Shown here piece after piece: positions 9,840 to 21,526 of a stretch of DNA of 64,000 nt. The DNA comes from Rhynchonema sp. JSB1_4. Its lineage: Eukaryota > Nematoda > Chromadorea > Monhysterida > Xyalidae. Each line of letters begins with the position of its first letter. The stretch's first letter is position 1. The DNA is taken from NCBI GenBank assembly GCA_030248065.1, contig JASAMV010004050.1, forward strand, positions 1-64,000. Direction: 5' to 3'. The position numbers were made by a program, and so were the translations under genes. The notes beneath the pieces are model-generated. The model made no database searches. It saw nothing but the letters and a program-made list of their open reading frames with translations, and had not been told where the DNA came from.

Positions 9840-10198
9840 CTTGTGTGGATGTCATTTCTGCTGTGGTTGAATGATATTTTGTACTGTATAATCTCAATTT
9901 TCAATCATGTAAACCTGTTCAGAATGTACACCTGTGATGGCAAATAAATCAAACATGTCATTTATCAAAATATGATCAAAATCAAATATGACGCTCGTGG
10001 TGGAGTTGCGGTCAAACCCGTGCACTGTTTGCAATTGTGGCGCGTGAGGGTGCCCCACATTTAAAGCCAGAGCCGTCTGGGTTAGCGGCCAAAAATTTGG
10101 CTCATTTTTATAAAATCATTTTTTACCGTTTTCTCACAGAAAATCGAAAAATATTGATCGACAAACATAAATATAAAATACATGATAAATTAATCATC

Positions 10199-12825
10199 AT
10201 GAGCGCTGTTGATGCCGCTCTTTGTGGATTGTGCTTGCTGATAATGTGCGATGCCTGTGCGGTAGGTTTCCTTGAAAGTCCATTTTTTTATTTAAATTTA
10301 CTTACGCTGTTTCACTAACGCAGCACTAAGCATTTGGTCACACTTAATTCCATCTGATGCAACATGTCTTGTTATCCTGCCCATCGTTGAGAATCGTTTC
10401 ATCCTTGGCTAGCCGTTCCATAGACATTAGTCCAAGTGAAATTGCCTTCGATTTATTTTTATTTACGAAAAACAGCAACAAGAAAACGTTTTATACGTTA
10501 TAATAAATTGCAGTCTGTGCAAGTGGACACACTGCGAGTGATGACATTCAACACATTGTTCATGGGCAGGAAAATTGAAAGGGGACCAGAAAAGGTGATC
10601 GGGCATATTCGGGCCGTCGATCCGGACATCGTGTTCATACAGGTGGGTCGCATTTGATCCTTATCAACCACAAATTTGAGGTCAAGAAGGCCCCTTTGCC
10701 TGCCTGTTTCGGAGCTGTGCCTGAAGGCTTCCTGGCTGCAAATCAATATGGTGGCGATATTTCAGGAATGGATTTGGCCATTGGACCATTGGTTCACTTT
10801 CACTGATTTTTTACGTGTGCTCAACGAAGGGTTGCAGGATAAAGACAAATGGACTGGCGTTTTGGGTGCGTGAAATTCGCAATTACAGTATCACAAAACC
10901 ATAGTCGCTTTCTTAACATTATGAAGCACATAAGTTTTGAATCACCCTGTTCACATCCATCCACTTGCGCAGGTGGTGGTGAGTCATTCAGCGAATTGCT
11001 GTCTGGCGATTTCAACATTTTCCGTCGCACGCCGATATTGCACAAAGTCATCTACAGCCGGGCCACCGATGCTCAAGGCAATGAAATGATATCCGACGTG
11101 TGTATGAAACAGTTTTACCTCAAAAAAACATCATGGTGAAACATCACTGAGCATTACAAGCGTACAAACTCATTGACCGAGAATAGAAACTTTCAGTCTT
11201 AATATTCTGTCATTACTACGTGCCTTTGCCAGTGGTGACTAGTTGCGACCAGGGCAGCCTTTGAAGTCGAAACAAAACAAGTCACTGGCAGTGACACCTT
11301 AAGGTCGATTTATACTTCTGACTTCCGGGAAGCAGAAGTCAAAATCCGGAGAAGTCACTGCCACGCAGAAGTGCACGGCAAGGCAGTGATTGCCTGTTCC
11401 ACTCTGTCCATTGACCGCTACCTGCCGTCTACTGCTCTTGCTCTGTTAATGAGCTGACCGAACGGGCAGTCACAAATTTCTGACTGCCACTGCCCGGGCA
11501 GTCAGAGTATAAACCGACCTTTACGGCTAATTCTTCAGTCAATTCTTCAATTCTTCACCGCCAATCATCAACTCTGGTCGCCAATTCAAGCAATCCTAAT
11601 GCCTATACAATGGCATTCAGGCTGAGTGTTGACGACATGCATATAAGCGCACATTTCAGCTGCCATTCGCTGTTGGCGTGACGCTGAACTATCCAACAAA
11701 CGACGCCAACGAGCAATTCAAATTCAGTGTCTGGAATTACCACCTTGACTATTTCTTCATGGGATCCGACATCCTGTGTGGCGTCTTTGATGGAGACGAC
11801 GGACAGCTGACGCCTGAACAAAGACGCGAAAAGGTGGAGCACGGCGGCAAGGATAAGACGCACGTCGAGAAAAGTTGGTTGTTTGTTTTCAAATTTTTCA
11901 AACTTGTGCTGTGGTTTTTTCAAATGAAACACATCCAGAACGCGAAGAACAAGCTGTTGAGATGCTGACGTTGGTGCGGCAGAACGAAACCAGTGTGACG
12001 GTGGGAAATTTTCATATTTGGGTATTTGTGGCCATATATCTACATATTTCACGATAACAATGAAAATAAACAAAACTTTGAAACATCACAGAGCACAATC
12101 ATCATGGGCGGTGATGCGAACAGCGCGTCGCATTTGGATTGGGTGCCATCGGCAAAAGAGCACAACTGCGGGTGGGTAATAGTTAGAGACTTGTTTCTGT
12201 CTACGTCCGAACAAAATAGTCGCCATTATTTATAAAGCTGCATATAAATTATTATATTATCATAAATCCCATTGCAGTGAGTCGTATGAGTGGCCGGCGA
12301 CAAAGCGGATTGCGGAAGCCGGTTTCGTGGACAGCTACCGCGTGCTGTACAAGGACCCGAACACCGAACCAGGTTGGTGGTTTGGCTACATTGGCTTGGT
12401 TGTGTGGTGCACTCGCACTGATCATCTCCGGGGGCACCGGCGGGTTGCTATATAGGTACCAACTATTGAGATAGGACGGACACAACTTATTAGTATCATT
12501 CAGAGATGTTTTTGCAGTCAAGGATGGTTACCAAATTTCTCCAGGTGACACTTGGTCAACTATACGAAAGACAACGACAGACCCGCAAGACCGTATCGAT
12601 TTCATCTACTACAAATCCAAACGAAAGCTGATTCCGTTCGAATCACAGATCTACCGAGGTTTTTGAGAATCAACAATTTCCTGAATTTTCATGAATTCCG
12701 AACAAAAATATTTCTTATCAGGTGACCCCAGTAAACCACTGATACCGACTACGGACGAAAATTGGAAAGATAATGTGTGGCCATCGGACCACTATGCGCT
12801 CATTACTGACTTTATTGTGGTGTGA
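10199..12825 (+). CDS. EEP gene 1: secreted endonuclease/exonuclease/phosphatase-family enzyme
   Basis: Ten exons, all phases consistent: 10199-10261, 10514-10642, 10766-10865, 10973-11097, 11660-11873, 11939-12000, 12092-12171, 12278-12372, 12545-12658, 12722-12825 (361 aa). Exon 1 is a signal peptide (MSAVDAALCGLCLLIMCDACA). EEP-fold landmarks are in order: VMTFNTLF (Asn34), DPDIVFIQ followed across an intron by E65, GGDANSASHLDW (Asp239, Asn241), DRIDFIYY (Asp308) and WPSDHYAL (Asp350-His351). All metal-binding and catalytic positions expected of the superfamily are present, so an active Mg-dependent phosphodiesterase or nuclease is likely. The substrate is not determined; secreted DNase-like and sphingomyelinase-like members share this fold. 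Intron 4 carries a MITE. Tandem partner at 13201. Confidence 0.85.
11302..11520. mobile_element. 219-bp MITE with TTA target duplication in an EEP intron
   Basis: The left end AGGTCGATTTATACTTCTGA and the right end ...CAGAGTATAAACCGACCT are inverted copies, flanked by TTA at 11299-11301 and 11521-11523. A TTA duplication is typical of PIF/Harbinger-derived MITEs. It lies in intron 4 of EEP gene 1 (11098-11659). The corresponding intron of EEP gene 2 is 82 bases and lacks it, so it arrived after the gene duplication or was lost from the other copy. Confidence 0.75.
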
Positions 12826-13200
12826 TCAGAACGAATATTATTGTTTCAGGATGTCTAATTTTTCACTGATAATAATGATAATCGCCGATATACAGTATGC
12901 ACCCACTCTCTGTCGGAAAGACAAGTATTTTGTACTGTTTAACCATAATCGTATTATAATTATAAAAGTGTAGTTATGTGATTTCCGTCTGTAAAAGCTC
13001 ACTGCACAAATAACTGAAAAGCCCCATATTTTGTGATTGATAAAGTTGGTTGGTGAATGACGATCGAAAGGAGCTGCGAGGAATCAGTGTCCTGAACTTT
13101 GACAAGAACTGAAAGAACTTAACTCATTCTCAGCCTGTTTTTTTCCACAACCTGAAGAGTATTGATTGGCAAACAAAATCAAAGTGTCAAATCAAACATC

Positions 13201-15536
13201 ATGCGCGTTATTGATGTCATTCTCCGTGGATTGTGTTTGCTGATGATGTGCGACACGAGTCTTGTTAGTTTTCCAGCTAGCTTTTTCTCATTTTTCAAAG
13301 ATGAACGCATCTCGCCACTCGCAGTCCTGTAGTTGTTGATCTGTCATTGGATTCTACCGGTGTTGTTTGTTACCAACGCTCACGACCAAGCAGAATCGCG
13401 TGATCCGTGAATACGTGGGCACAAAAGTTTCAAAAAGCAAAACCATAACCGATGGCAGCGAAAATGGTGTGGATGGAACCCCATCGACAACAGTTTGACA
13501 GAAAAATGCGGGTATCAAACAAAACGTCCATTGCAGCCAGTCAAAGTGGACACCTTGCGCGTGATGACATTCAACACATTGTTCATGGGCAGAAAGATCG
13601 AACAGGGACCAGAGAAGGTGATCGGGCATATTCGGGCCGTCGATCCAGATATTGTGTTCATGCAGGTTAGGCTGGCTTAAGTGTGGGATTTGTCACTGCA
13701 AGCAGTCGTAACGAAATTGTCCCAATATTCCGTTATTGTCACCACGTTTTCTTGACCAACAGCCTTCTGCCTGCCACAGTGTACCGTATCCCTGTAAATC
13801 AATGATTGTCATATCCATTTCAGGAATGGATCTGGCCATTTGACGTCTTCTTCACTTTCCCTGACTTTCTGGATGTGCTCAACCAAGGACTGGATGATGA
13901 AGACAAGTGGACGGGCGTGTTGGGTGAGTGTACAAAGTGGCCTAAACGCTGTGAAATTACTTTTAAATCACCCTATGCCCAACACTCATTCATCCTCATG
14001 CGACGCAGGTGGCGGCGCGCCGATCACCGAATTGCTGACCGGTGATTTTAACGTTTTCCGTCGTACACCGATTCTACACAAAGTCATCTATGGTCGAGCT
14101 CTGGACGCCGACGGAAATGAAATGATTTCCGATGTATGAAACATTATTGAGCGCGCACCAGAGCTTCTGCTATTTCGATCTGATTCCAGAGAGAAGAGAT
14201 ACAGCGCCGTTTCAGCTGCCATTTGCTGTCGGCCTGACGCTCGAGTATCCATCAGCTGAGCCCAGTGAGCAATTCAAATTCAGTGTCTGGAATTACCATT
14301 TTGACCACGCGCTGATGGGATCGGAGCTGTTGTGCGGCGTTTATGACGAGGTGTTTGGCCAAGACGGACCATTGACACCGGAAGAACGACGGGAATTGGT
14401 GAAGCACGGGGGCACGAATGGCACACACGTCGAGAACTGTTGGTTGATGAGAAATTTTGGCTTATATTTATGTGGTTAACGCACATCCTCAACGTTTGTC
14501 GTCAACGCAGCCTTGTGTCATGTGTGTTCGCTTGCGCTCATTCAGAGGGCTGCTTTGGTTGGGATCAGATGACAACCAGCGTTGATCACAAAACAATTGG
14601 CCGAATTTTTTTGAAATAAAAATTTTTTTTTTGAATAAATGTGTTACAGATCGGTTAAGCCAAGTCATGGACTTGCTCAACTTAGTACTGCAGAACGAAA
14701 CCACTGTTACGGTTAGAAACTCATATTGAGCATTTGATGATAGTAATAAGGGTGGCCTTGAAACATCACAGAGTACGATCATCATGGGCGGTGATGCGAA
14801 CAGTGCGTCGCATTTGGACTGGGTGCCGTCGGCCAAAGAGAACAACTGCGGGTGGGTGACAAATTGAAGACTTATTCAAATTTAATTTAGAATAAGCGTG
14901 CAACTATGTAATCAGCCGTTATGAAATCTTGCCACAAAAGTATATAGAACCACCCAAATTAAAAAAGTATGCCATTGTAGTGAGTCCTATGAGTGGCCGG
15001 TGACCAAAAGGATTTCGGACGCCGGTTTCGTGGACAGCTACCGCGTGCTGCACAAGGACCCGAACACCGAACCAGGTTGGTGGTGGTTTCAGATCAAGCA
15101 AGGTTGCTTGCACCGAGTTGTGCAGCATGTTTTTGGTTGCCCGTTTCGATCTGCTCCGACAGACCTCCGAGATGATCGTCATATACTACATGTACTTCAA
15201 ATAAAAGTGACAGACAGAGACAGCCAGACGTATAGGTAACAGCCAACGTGTCCACAGGTAACACTTGGTCAACGATTAGAACAGCACTGAACAAACCCCA
15301 AGACCGTATCGATTTCCTGTTCTACAAATCCAAAGGACGACTGATCCCCTTCGAATCACAAATCTACCGAGGTTTGAAAACTGGTCAGTTGCTAAATTTT
15401 GATGAACCTCAAACAACAATATATTTTGTCAGGTGACCCCAGTAAACCACTGATACCGACTACGGAAAAAAATTGGAAAGACAACGTGTGGCCGTCGGAC
15501 CACTACGCGCTGGTGACTGACTTTATTGTGGTGTGA
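13201..15536 (+). CDS. EEP gene 2: tandem paralogue of EEP gene 1
   Basis: Ten exons at the same codon positions as EEP gene 1: 13201-13263, 13537-13665, 13824-13923, 14009-14133, 14216-14438, 14650-14711, 14772-14851, 14981-15075, 15258-15371, 15433-15536 (364 aa). All exon lengths equal those of gene 1 except exon 5, which is three codons longer. Signal peptide MRVIDVILRGLCLLMMCDTS. The EEP signatures are intact: MTFNTLF, DIVFMQ|EW, GGDANSASHLDW, DRIDFLFY, WPSDHYAL. It starts 375 bases after the stop of gene 1. AATAAA lies at 15748. Intron positions are frozen while intron sequence is unrelated in most places, so the duplication is not very recent. Function as for gene 1; specialisation unknown. 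Confidence 0.85.
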
Positions 15537-15812
15537 CCAAAATGAACAAGTTTATTGACACATCGACTTTGAGTTTTAGGTCATTTATGACCATTTTTTG
15601 ATTTGAAAAACAAAGCATCATTGAAAATCAGACTGCGTGAAACTACGTTGGTATCATTAATATGTCGTGCAGCACTACCGTCCTACATTCATACAGTACC
15701 GATTCTTCTTGTTAACAGTATGAATTTCACTATTGTTGTGCACATGGAATAAAACTCTTCCTCAACCCCAACCGCATGCACACGCACTGTGGAAGCCTTC
15801 AAGGGTCTGATA

Positions 15813-16048
15813 TAGTAAGTTTCTAATTTCGTTGCCTCATGCATTCCTACAGACGCAGGAAAACTCCCGTTCGAAGTCGAGGCAGGCAACAAGCCACACA
15901 GCTTGTGCGACTGAAACATTCGAAGCGCACACGAGCTAGCTGCGTGGCTTGTTGACTGTGTGTTGAGCTTGTTGCCTGCCTCGACTTCGAACCGCAGTTT
16001 CCCTGCGTCTGTAAAAGTGTATGAGGCAACGGAATTAGAAATTTACTA
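15813..16048. mobile_element. Foldback MITE with about 83-bp arms and TA target
   Basis: Long inverted arms begin TAGTAAGTTTCTAATTTC and end GAAATTTACTA, continuing through GTTGCCTCAT, ACAGACGCAGG and TTCGAAGTCGAGGCAGGCAA. The flanks are TA at 15811-15812 and 16049-16050. The arms pair almost over the whole element, leaving a loop of about 70 bases. No protein frame. The next element starts four bases further on. Confidence 0.8.
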
Positions 16049-16054
16049 TACCTA

Positions 16055-16483
16055 CCGTAAAAACCTAAACACAAGGGTGGCTCTATTAATTCACTGACCC
16101 CATTTTGGGGGATGGCTGCATTACGGGGGGCCTATTCCGGTGGCTGTATTAATTCACTGATCTGAATCTGAAAAAATGTTCCTTGAAATACACCTAAAAG
16201 TGTATTTGAAGGGGTTTATTCGCTTATAATAATCTCATTTACCCGTGTCTATTCATCAATAGGAAGTGTATCATACATTCCGAACGAACAACAAACGTGC
16301 ATAATTGTACCTGTGCACAACTATCAAGCCTCAATATTCAATACACTACTGAATAGGGGGTTTCATTTAGGGGGCTCTATTATTGGGGGGGGGGAGGCGC
16401 TCTATTAATTCACTAGCCCCATTTTGGGGGTTGTATTACGAGTGGGCTCTATTCCGGAGGGGGCCGAACTTAGGTTTTTACGG
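16055..16483. mobile_element. TA-flanked MITE with CCGTAAAAACCTAA ends, second copy
   Basis: The left end is CCGTAAAAACCTAAAC and the right end TTAGGTTTTTACGG, flanked by TA (16053-16054 and 16484-16485). The interior is the reverse of parts of the 657-1483 element: GGGGGCTCTATTAATTCACT units and the unique string CCTGTGCACAACTATCAAGC. It lacks the nested insertion found in the first copy, so it shows the simpler form of the family. Confidence 0.75.
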
Positions 16484-16668
16484 TATGTTGCAACAGTGCC
16501 AAGAAGAGTGACTGCTGACTGGTTACCCTCCATCAGCATTGCTGCTTGCTACTTTTGAAGTTTTGTGTGTCCTTGGTATCGAACTGTTACATCACCACCG
16601 TTCTGCTCTTTACCCTGCACTGATAATACAAGATGTTATTTTTTGATTTTTTTAAGTTTAATTTTAAT

Positions 16669-17762
16669 CGGAGATCGGAAACGGGCCGGGTAAAGTCGGC
16701 CCGGCCCGGCCCGGTCGGCGAAAAGTCCGGCCCGGCCCGGCCCGGCCCGGTGGAGGGCTGCAGGTCGGCCCGGCCCGGCCCGGTCAGCCAATTTTCAAGG
16801 GCTGAAAACTAAAAAAGTCCAAAAAGCTGAAAAAAATTCGAAAATTTTCTGCAGAATGCTTGTTTTCACTGGTACATACAGCTGGGGGGAAGGGTAGGTA
16901 GGTAAGGTAGGTAGGTACGTAGACAGTAGACTGACGCGCCATCCTGATGCAGTACGTAAGTCGCCGCCCCGGTTTGTACAGTAGTAAGGTATAATTTTTG
17001 ACTCAAAATGGTTTAAAATCGGTATTTTTCACTCCATATAGGCGAAAAATAATTAGCGCTTAAGAATACATTCTCATCAATATGTAGACATAAATTTTGT
17101 TCCCGGACGACTCCCCCCAGCTCGGCCGGTCGGTAAAGGCAGTCTACAGGAGGTTGTCACTCAGCCCCCGAATACCGTAACCCATCGCAAGCGAGATCGT
17201 TGCGAGACCCATGCTGATCGCTGCTTATCCACACGTGTATTAGCGGCAGCAAGCTGCAAATTGTCATCGTGCGCGTCGATCACCAAAACATCGAAATGTT
17301 GGTTGGTGTTGGCGCTAACACGCAAAACATAGATAAAAAACAAAATGGTCTCGACACGATCTTTGCAGATCAAAATTACGGTGGGTTACGGTATTCGGGG
17401 GCTGAGTGACAACCTCCCGTAGACTGCCTTTACAGTAGGTAGGTTGATTGCAGGCAGGCTTTTTTGGTGGTACAGTATGTTGATTGCTACAAAGTAAAGG
17501 CCTGGGTATGGGTAGCTACGGTACTGCTTCTTTCTTCAAAACGATGACTGAAAGGATCAAGAACTAGGAAATGTTATTGCGCGAAGCGCAAAAATTTTGA
17601 AAATTTTGGTTCAAAAAAATGGTAATTTCGTTCAAATTTAGGCATACCGGGCCGGACCGGGCCGGGCTGCTCGGCCCGGCCCGGCCAGGTCCCCCCAAAT
17701 CTCCGGCCCGGCCCGGCCCACCCGGGCCGGGCCGGGCCGGGCCAGCCCGTTTCCGATCTCTG
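16669..17762. mobile_element. hAT-like GC-rich non-autonomous element with 8-bp target duplication
   Basis: The left end is CGGAGATCGGAAACGGGC. The right end inverted reads CAGAGATCGGAAACGGGC (17 of 18 match). The flanks are ATTTTAAT at 16661-16668 and again at 17763-17770. CAGAG ends with an 8-base duplication fit hAT. Just inside each end is an array of CCCGGCC/GGGCCGGGC units, about 100 bases, arranged as inverted subterminal repeats. There is no transposase frame. A second element is nested at 17136-17430. Confidence 0.8.
17136..17430. mobile_element. Nested TA-flanked MITE with about 50-bp inverted ends
   Basis: The ends are AAGGCAGTCTACAGGAGGTT and, inverted, AAGGCAGTCTACGGGAGGTT. The match extends through GTCACTCAGCCCCCGAATAC and CGTAACCCA, about 50 bases with one difference. 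TA flanks both sides (17134-17135 and 17431-17432). It lies wholly within the 16669-17762 hAT-like element. Near-identity of the ends suggests a fairly recent insertion. The single open frame inside is not protein-like. Confidence 0.8.
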
Positions 17763-17792
17763 ATTTTAATTTTAGTATTTCTTTCTGCTATT

Positions 17793-19440
17793 ACCGTATG
17801 GTCGGAAATAGAACCCCCCATTAATTGACCCCCCCAGCCCCAACCTTCACCGTACCACAGATTAGTGGTATACCGTATTCCCTAAAATAGAGCCCCCCCA
17901 AAAATAGAGCCCCCCCAAAAATAGAGCCCCCCCAAAAATACAGCCCCCCTAAAAGGGGTCAGTGAAAAAATAGAGCCCCCCCAAAAATACAGCCCCCCCC
18001 CCCCCCAACTTGGAATTCGTAGCAGACGTAGCAGACGTACCCGGAGGGGGAACAGTGGGGCAGGCGTACCATGGAGGGGGAACAGACGTACCCGAGGGCA
18101 GTGGTGTCGTTGAGAAATCGAAATTTTCCCATACCCAGCCAGTGTAGTACTTGGTCAGGGTGTTGACGATAGATAGATTGGGACCCGAAATGTGTTGACG
18201 ATAGATAGATGACCCAAGTCCGAAATCTGGGGGGGGTCGACCCAAACTTGTTGACGATAGATAGATGGTGGGGGGGGTCGCCAAAAATCAAGGTATAGTA
18301 TAGTGCAGTGTAGTTCCTGGTCCGGAGGGGGAGATAGCGGACCCCCCGTTTTTTTCGGAGGGGGAGATAGTGTACCCCCGAGGGGGGGGAAGGGGGGGGG
18401 GGAAGACCCAAATTCGGGAAAAAGTCACTTTTTCACTTTTTGAGGGAGAAAATTTGACCTATTTTTGCCCCTTTTTGGAAAAAATTCTTCATAAAAAGGG
18501 TATTTTGGCGACTTTTGAGAACATTGACCTGAAAATCACACATTTTAGGCCTAAAAATGCCCATTTTAGGCCTAAAAATGGCCATTTTAGGCAAAAATTG
18601 GGGGAGATAGTGTACCCGGAGGGGGAGATAGGGGGATAGTGTACCACCCGAGGGGGAGATAGCGTACCCGAGGGGAGGGACCCCCCCTCCCCCCCAGGAA
18701 CTACACTGGTATAGTGCATTAAGTAGGTAATAATGTGTAAATATTAATGAAAATGTGTATAGATGTACTAAATCCGCGCGTAGCGCGCGATTTTTGCCTA
18801 TTTGTGGTGAAAAATACCGATTTTGAGCCATTTTGAGGCAAAAATGTCAATTTTGGGTTCGAAATGTGTTGACGATAGATAGATTGTTCCCAAAATTTGT
18901 TGACGATAGATAGATTTGCCCATATGTGTTGACGATAGATAGATGAAATCAAAAAGTGTTGACGATAGATAGATGAATTTGGGGGGGGACAACCCCCCAA
19001 CCCCCCCCCCCAAGTACTACCCTGTACCCAGCCCAATTTTCGGGAAATTTCCCATACATACCCCCAAAAATCAAAAATTTCCCATACCAGGGGAGTTTCT
19101 CCAAAAACTCAAAAATTTCCCATACCCGAGGGTGGCGGTTTTGAAAAAATGACCCCAAAAATCTTCTAAATGGGCCAAAAATTGGTCTAAAAAGTGTTTA
19201 AAACAAAGTTTTCTTGCGGCAGCAAGCGATTTTTAACATTTTTTGAACGAAAAATGGTCAATTTTGGTACTTCTCGGGGTCAAAAAGTCATTTCTTAGAG
19301 GTACTTGTTCCAAAAGTGAAAAATTTCCCATACCCCACCCCCGGCCGATTTCCCATACCCCGTACCAGGGGGGTAACCCCCCCCAACCCCCCTAACGACA
19401 CCACTGCCCGAGGGGGACCCCCCTCCCCCCAGGAACTACA
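17793..19440. repeat. Repeat island: AATAGAGCCCCCC units, minisatellite copies, GGGGGAGATAG units
   Basis: 17795-17875 is a truncated copy of the nested element at 861-1269 (shared TCGGAAATAGAACCCCCC and CACAGATTAGTGGTAT). 17880-18005 is a tandem of AAAATAGAGCCCCCCC. 18160-18270 has three TGTTGACGATAGATAGAT copies. 18310-18680 repeats GGGGGAGATAGTGTACCC, with a CATTTTAGGCCTAAAAATG palindromic unit between. 18823-19018 is the second copy of the repeat at 472-654. 19040-19440 repeats AAATTTCCCATACC. No gene is supported. Confidence 0.75.
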
Positions 19441-19448
19441 CTGGGGCG

Positions 19449-20155
19449 GCCCGATTGCGACCTCTGGCATGCATCACAGTCAGAGGTGGGAATCGGGCCG
19501 GGCCGAGGTTTCCGACATCATCGAATTTCAATGAAAAATCGTGATTTTTTGGGCTAAATTTGCCAAAATTTCTCGCGATTCTGCAAATTAGTACCGACTT
19601 CCATGATTATCAGGTATTTTTAAACAAGAAAAACAGTAATTTTTGCACCAAAAAATTGCTTCAAAATAGTACAGTAGGTATCTCCCCCCTCCAGAGCGCC
19701 TCCAACCCTGCGGGCCGGACACGGGCACCTCGGCTCGATGGCCCGCACCTGAAAGTGACTTATTTTACTGAAAAAACATAGATTTTTTTGTCAAAAATAC
19801 TAACAATTCAGACCGATTCGGCAAGTAAGTGATCAGCACAGGCGCACCCCGGCCCGAAGCTTCTGAAGTGGCTTATGTTAATGAAATAATGGTGATTTTT
19901 TGTCAAAAATACTAAAATTTCTGAGGGATTCGGCAAGCAAGTGATCAGTACTTGTCTATCTGACAACTTTTTCATTGAATGTAATCATTTTGTCACCAAA
20001 AAATAGGTTCAGAAACATCACAAAAATTATGACAAAGATCGGGTAAAAATCTGGCCCAAAAAGTTCGGGCCTGGCCGGGCCCGGCATCCCGCCCCGAAGC
20101 CCGGCACGAACGCTCGGACCGGGCCGGGCCGGCCATACCCGGCCCGATTGCGATG
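19449..20155. mobile_element. Remnants of GC-rich hAT-like elements related to 16669-17762
   Basis: A right-end-like GCCCGATTGCGACCTCTG (19449-19466) is followed 14 bases later by a left-end-like CAGAGGTGGGAATCGGGC (19481-19498). CCGGG arrays follow, and at 20040-20150 there is another CCCGGCC array ending GGCCCGATTGCGATGAAG. The ends resemble CAGAGATCGGAAACGGGC of the intact element. No clean target duplication can be assigned, and the right end diverges after GCGA, so these look like decayed or truncated copies. Confidence 0.55.
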
Positions 20156-20397
20156 AAGTACACTAACCAACCAAACAAAATTTTAGAAGTTCTTGATTGT
20201 CTGTCTCCCGTGAGTGCTGTATGGCCCACGAGTCACCGCACTTCGTGCTCCGACTTATTTCGAGAAGAACGAGCTCATCCTTCTCATTTGCCACTGCACG
20301 AGCGCGACGTCACTTTCAATTTTCGCATTCGCTTTGCCCGATTTTGGTTTCATTGGAATTGGACCACTCAACAACAACAAAGCTGCACGTTGCAAAC

Positions 20398-21526
20398 ATG
20401 TCCACTACGGCCACACGCGGTAAATTGTTACAAGCTCAGAAAGGTTTGTCAGTCTATTTTTTATTCTTGTTCCTCACATGAAGACACATGACTGTAATTT
20501 GCAGAGGAATATCTCAACATGCCACTGGATCAAAAGCGCACACATTACAAGTGCGGTGCTGGGTACACAACGTTGGATCAGATTCTCACCTGGCCGCTCT
20601 GGGCTCGTCTGAAGAAAATTGCGCGTTGGTGTTCAATTCAATTCTGTCGCCACTTTTACGTGCCAACTTTGGCACTGTATTACAGCTTCGGAAGAACGAC
20701 CTCTGTTTGAACACAACTCTGGGCTGAACGATAAAATCAGTGTGTTTACCGGTGACATAACGTCGTTGGAAATCGACGCGATTGTGAATGCTGCGAATAA
20801 GAGTCTGGCTGGGGGTGGAGGTGCGGTTAGGCTTGGTAGTGGTATTATTTTTATTTTTATCGGCGTAAATTTTTAAAAATTAGTTTTTCTGCCCAGGTGT
20901 GGATGGCGCGATTCATCGTGCCGCCGGTCCCGAGCTGAAGAAAGAAAGTGTGTCGCACGCACCTTGTGAGACTGGCGACGCGGTAGTGACCGGCGGATAT
21001 AAATTGCCGGCTAAATGTGGGATTTTTAATCTTATGATTGCGAAATTACTTCAAAAAATTGCAAAATTTTGGGTAATTTCAGATGTGATCCACACGGTTG
21101 GCCCGGTCGGTGAGCGAGCACAACTACTTGAATCCTGCTACCGTAATTCACTCAATGCTGCCGTGAAAAATGGGTGCAGATCAATTGTAAGTTATTGTTC
21201 TGTTTATCAAGACATTGTTCATGACATTCTGCGGATTCCAGGCGTTTCCCTGCGTGTCGACTGGCATCTATGGTTATCCGAATCTGGCCGCCGCCAACGT
21301 TGTTTTGAATACGACGCGGAAGTGGCTGGAAACGGGTGATAATCGCAGCAAGGTGAGCTTTTGGACGGACCTGAAGGATCGTTAAAAAATTGTGTTCTTG
21401 TTGCCCGTTCCTTGAAAGGCAATTTGAATAATTTTACAGATTGATCGAGTGATCTTTTGTCTGTTTATGCCGGTCGACATCGACATCTACGAAAGACTGT
21501 TGCACGAGTACTTTCCTCTTTCGTAG
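20398..21526 (+). CDS. MACROD: MACROD-type macrodomain ADP-ribosyl hydrolase (240 aa)
   Basis: Seven exons: 20398-20443, 20505-20624, 20686-20820, 20897-21016, 21083-21186, 21242-21352, 21440-21526. The macrodomain starts near residue 72 ([20 protein letters not shown]). It has the adenosine-binding Asp79, the NAAN motif (90-93), the [15 protein letters not shown] loop, KYVIHTVGP, and the second ligand loop [11 protein letters not shown]. It ends HEYFPLS. Layout and the N-terminal segment (QKRTHYKC...ILTWPLW) match the MACROD1/MACROD2 class, which removes mono-ADP-ribose from acidic residues and deacetylates O-acetyl-ADP-ribose. There is no mitochondrial presequence, so it is probably nuclear/cytosolic. 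Introns of 53-93 bases are typical of the compact genes here. The ATMIN-like gene follows 350 bases on, same strand. Confidence 0.9.

Noticed and set aside
17564..17828. Pro/Gly/Arg-rich frames over the CCCGGCC array
   Set aside because: They are produced by the GC-rich subterminal repeat on both strands.
18370..19036. Minus- and plus-strand frames of 70-130 codons
   Set aside because: The frames run through minisatellite and C/G homopolymers and repeat the same peptide (SIYRQH) per repeat unit.
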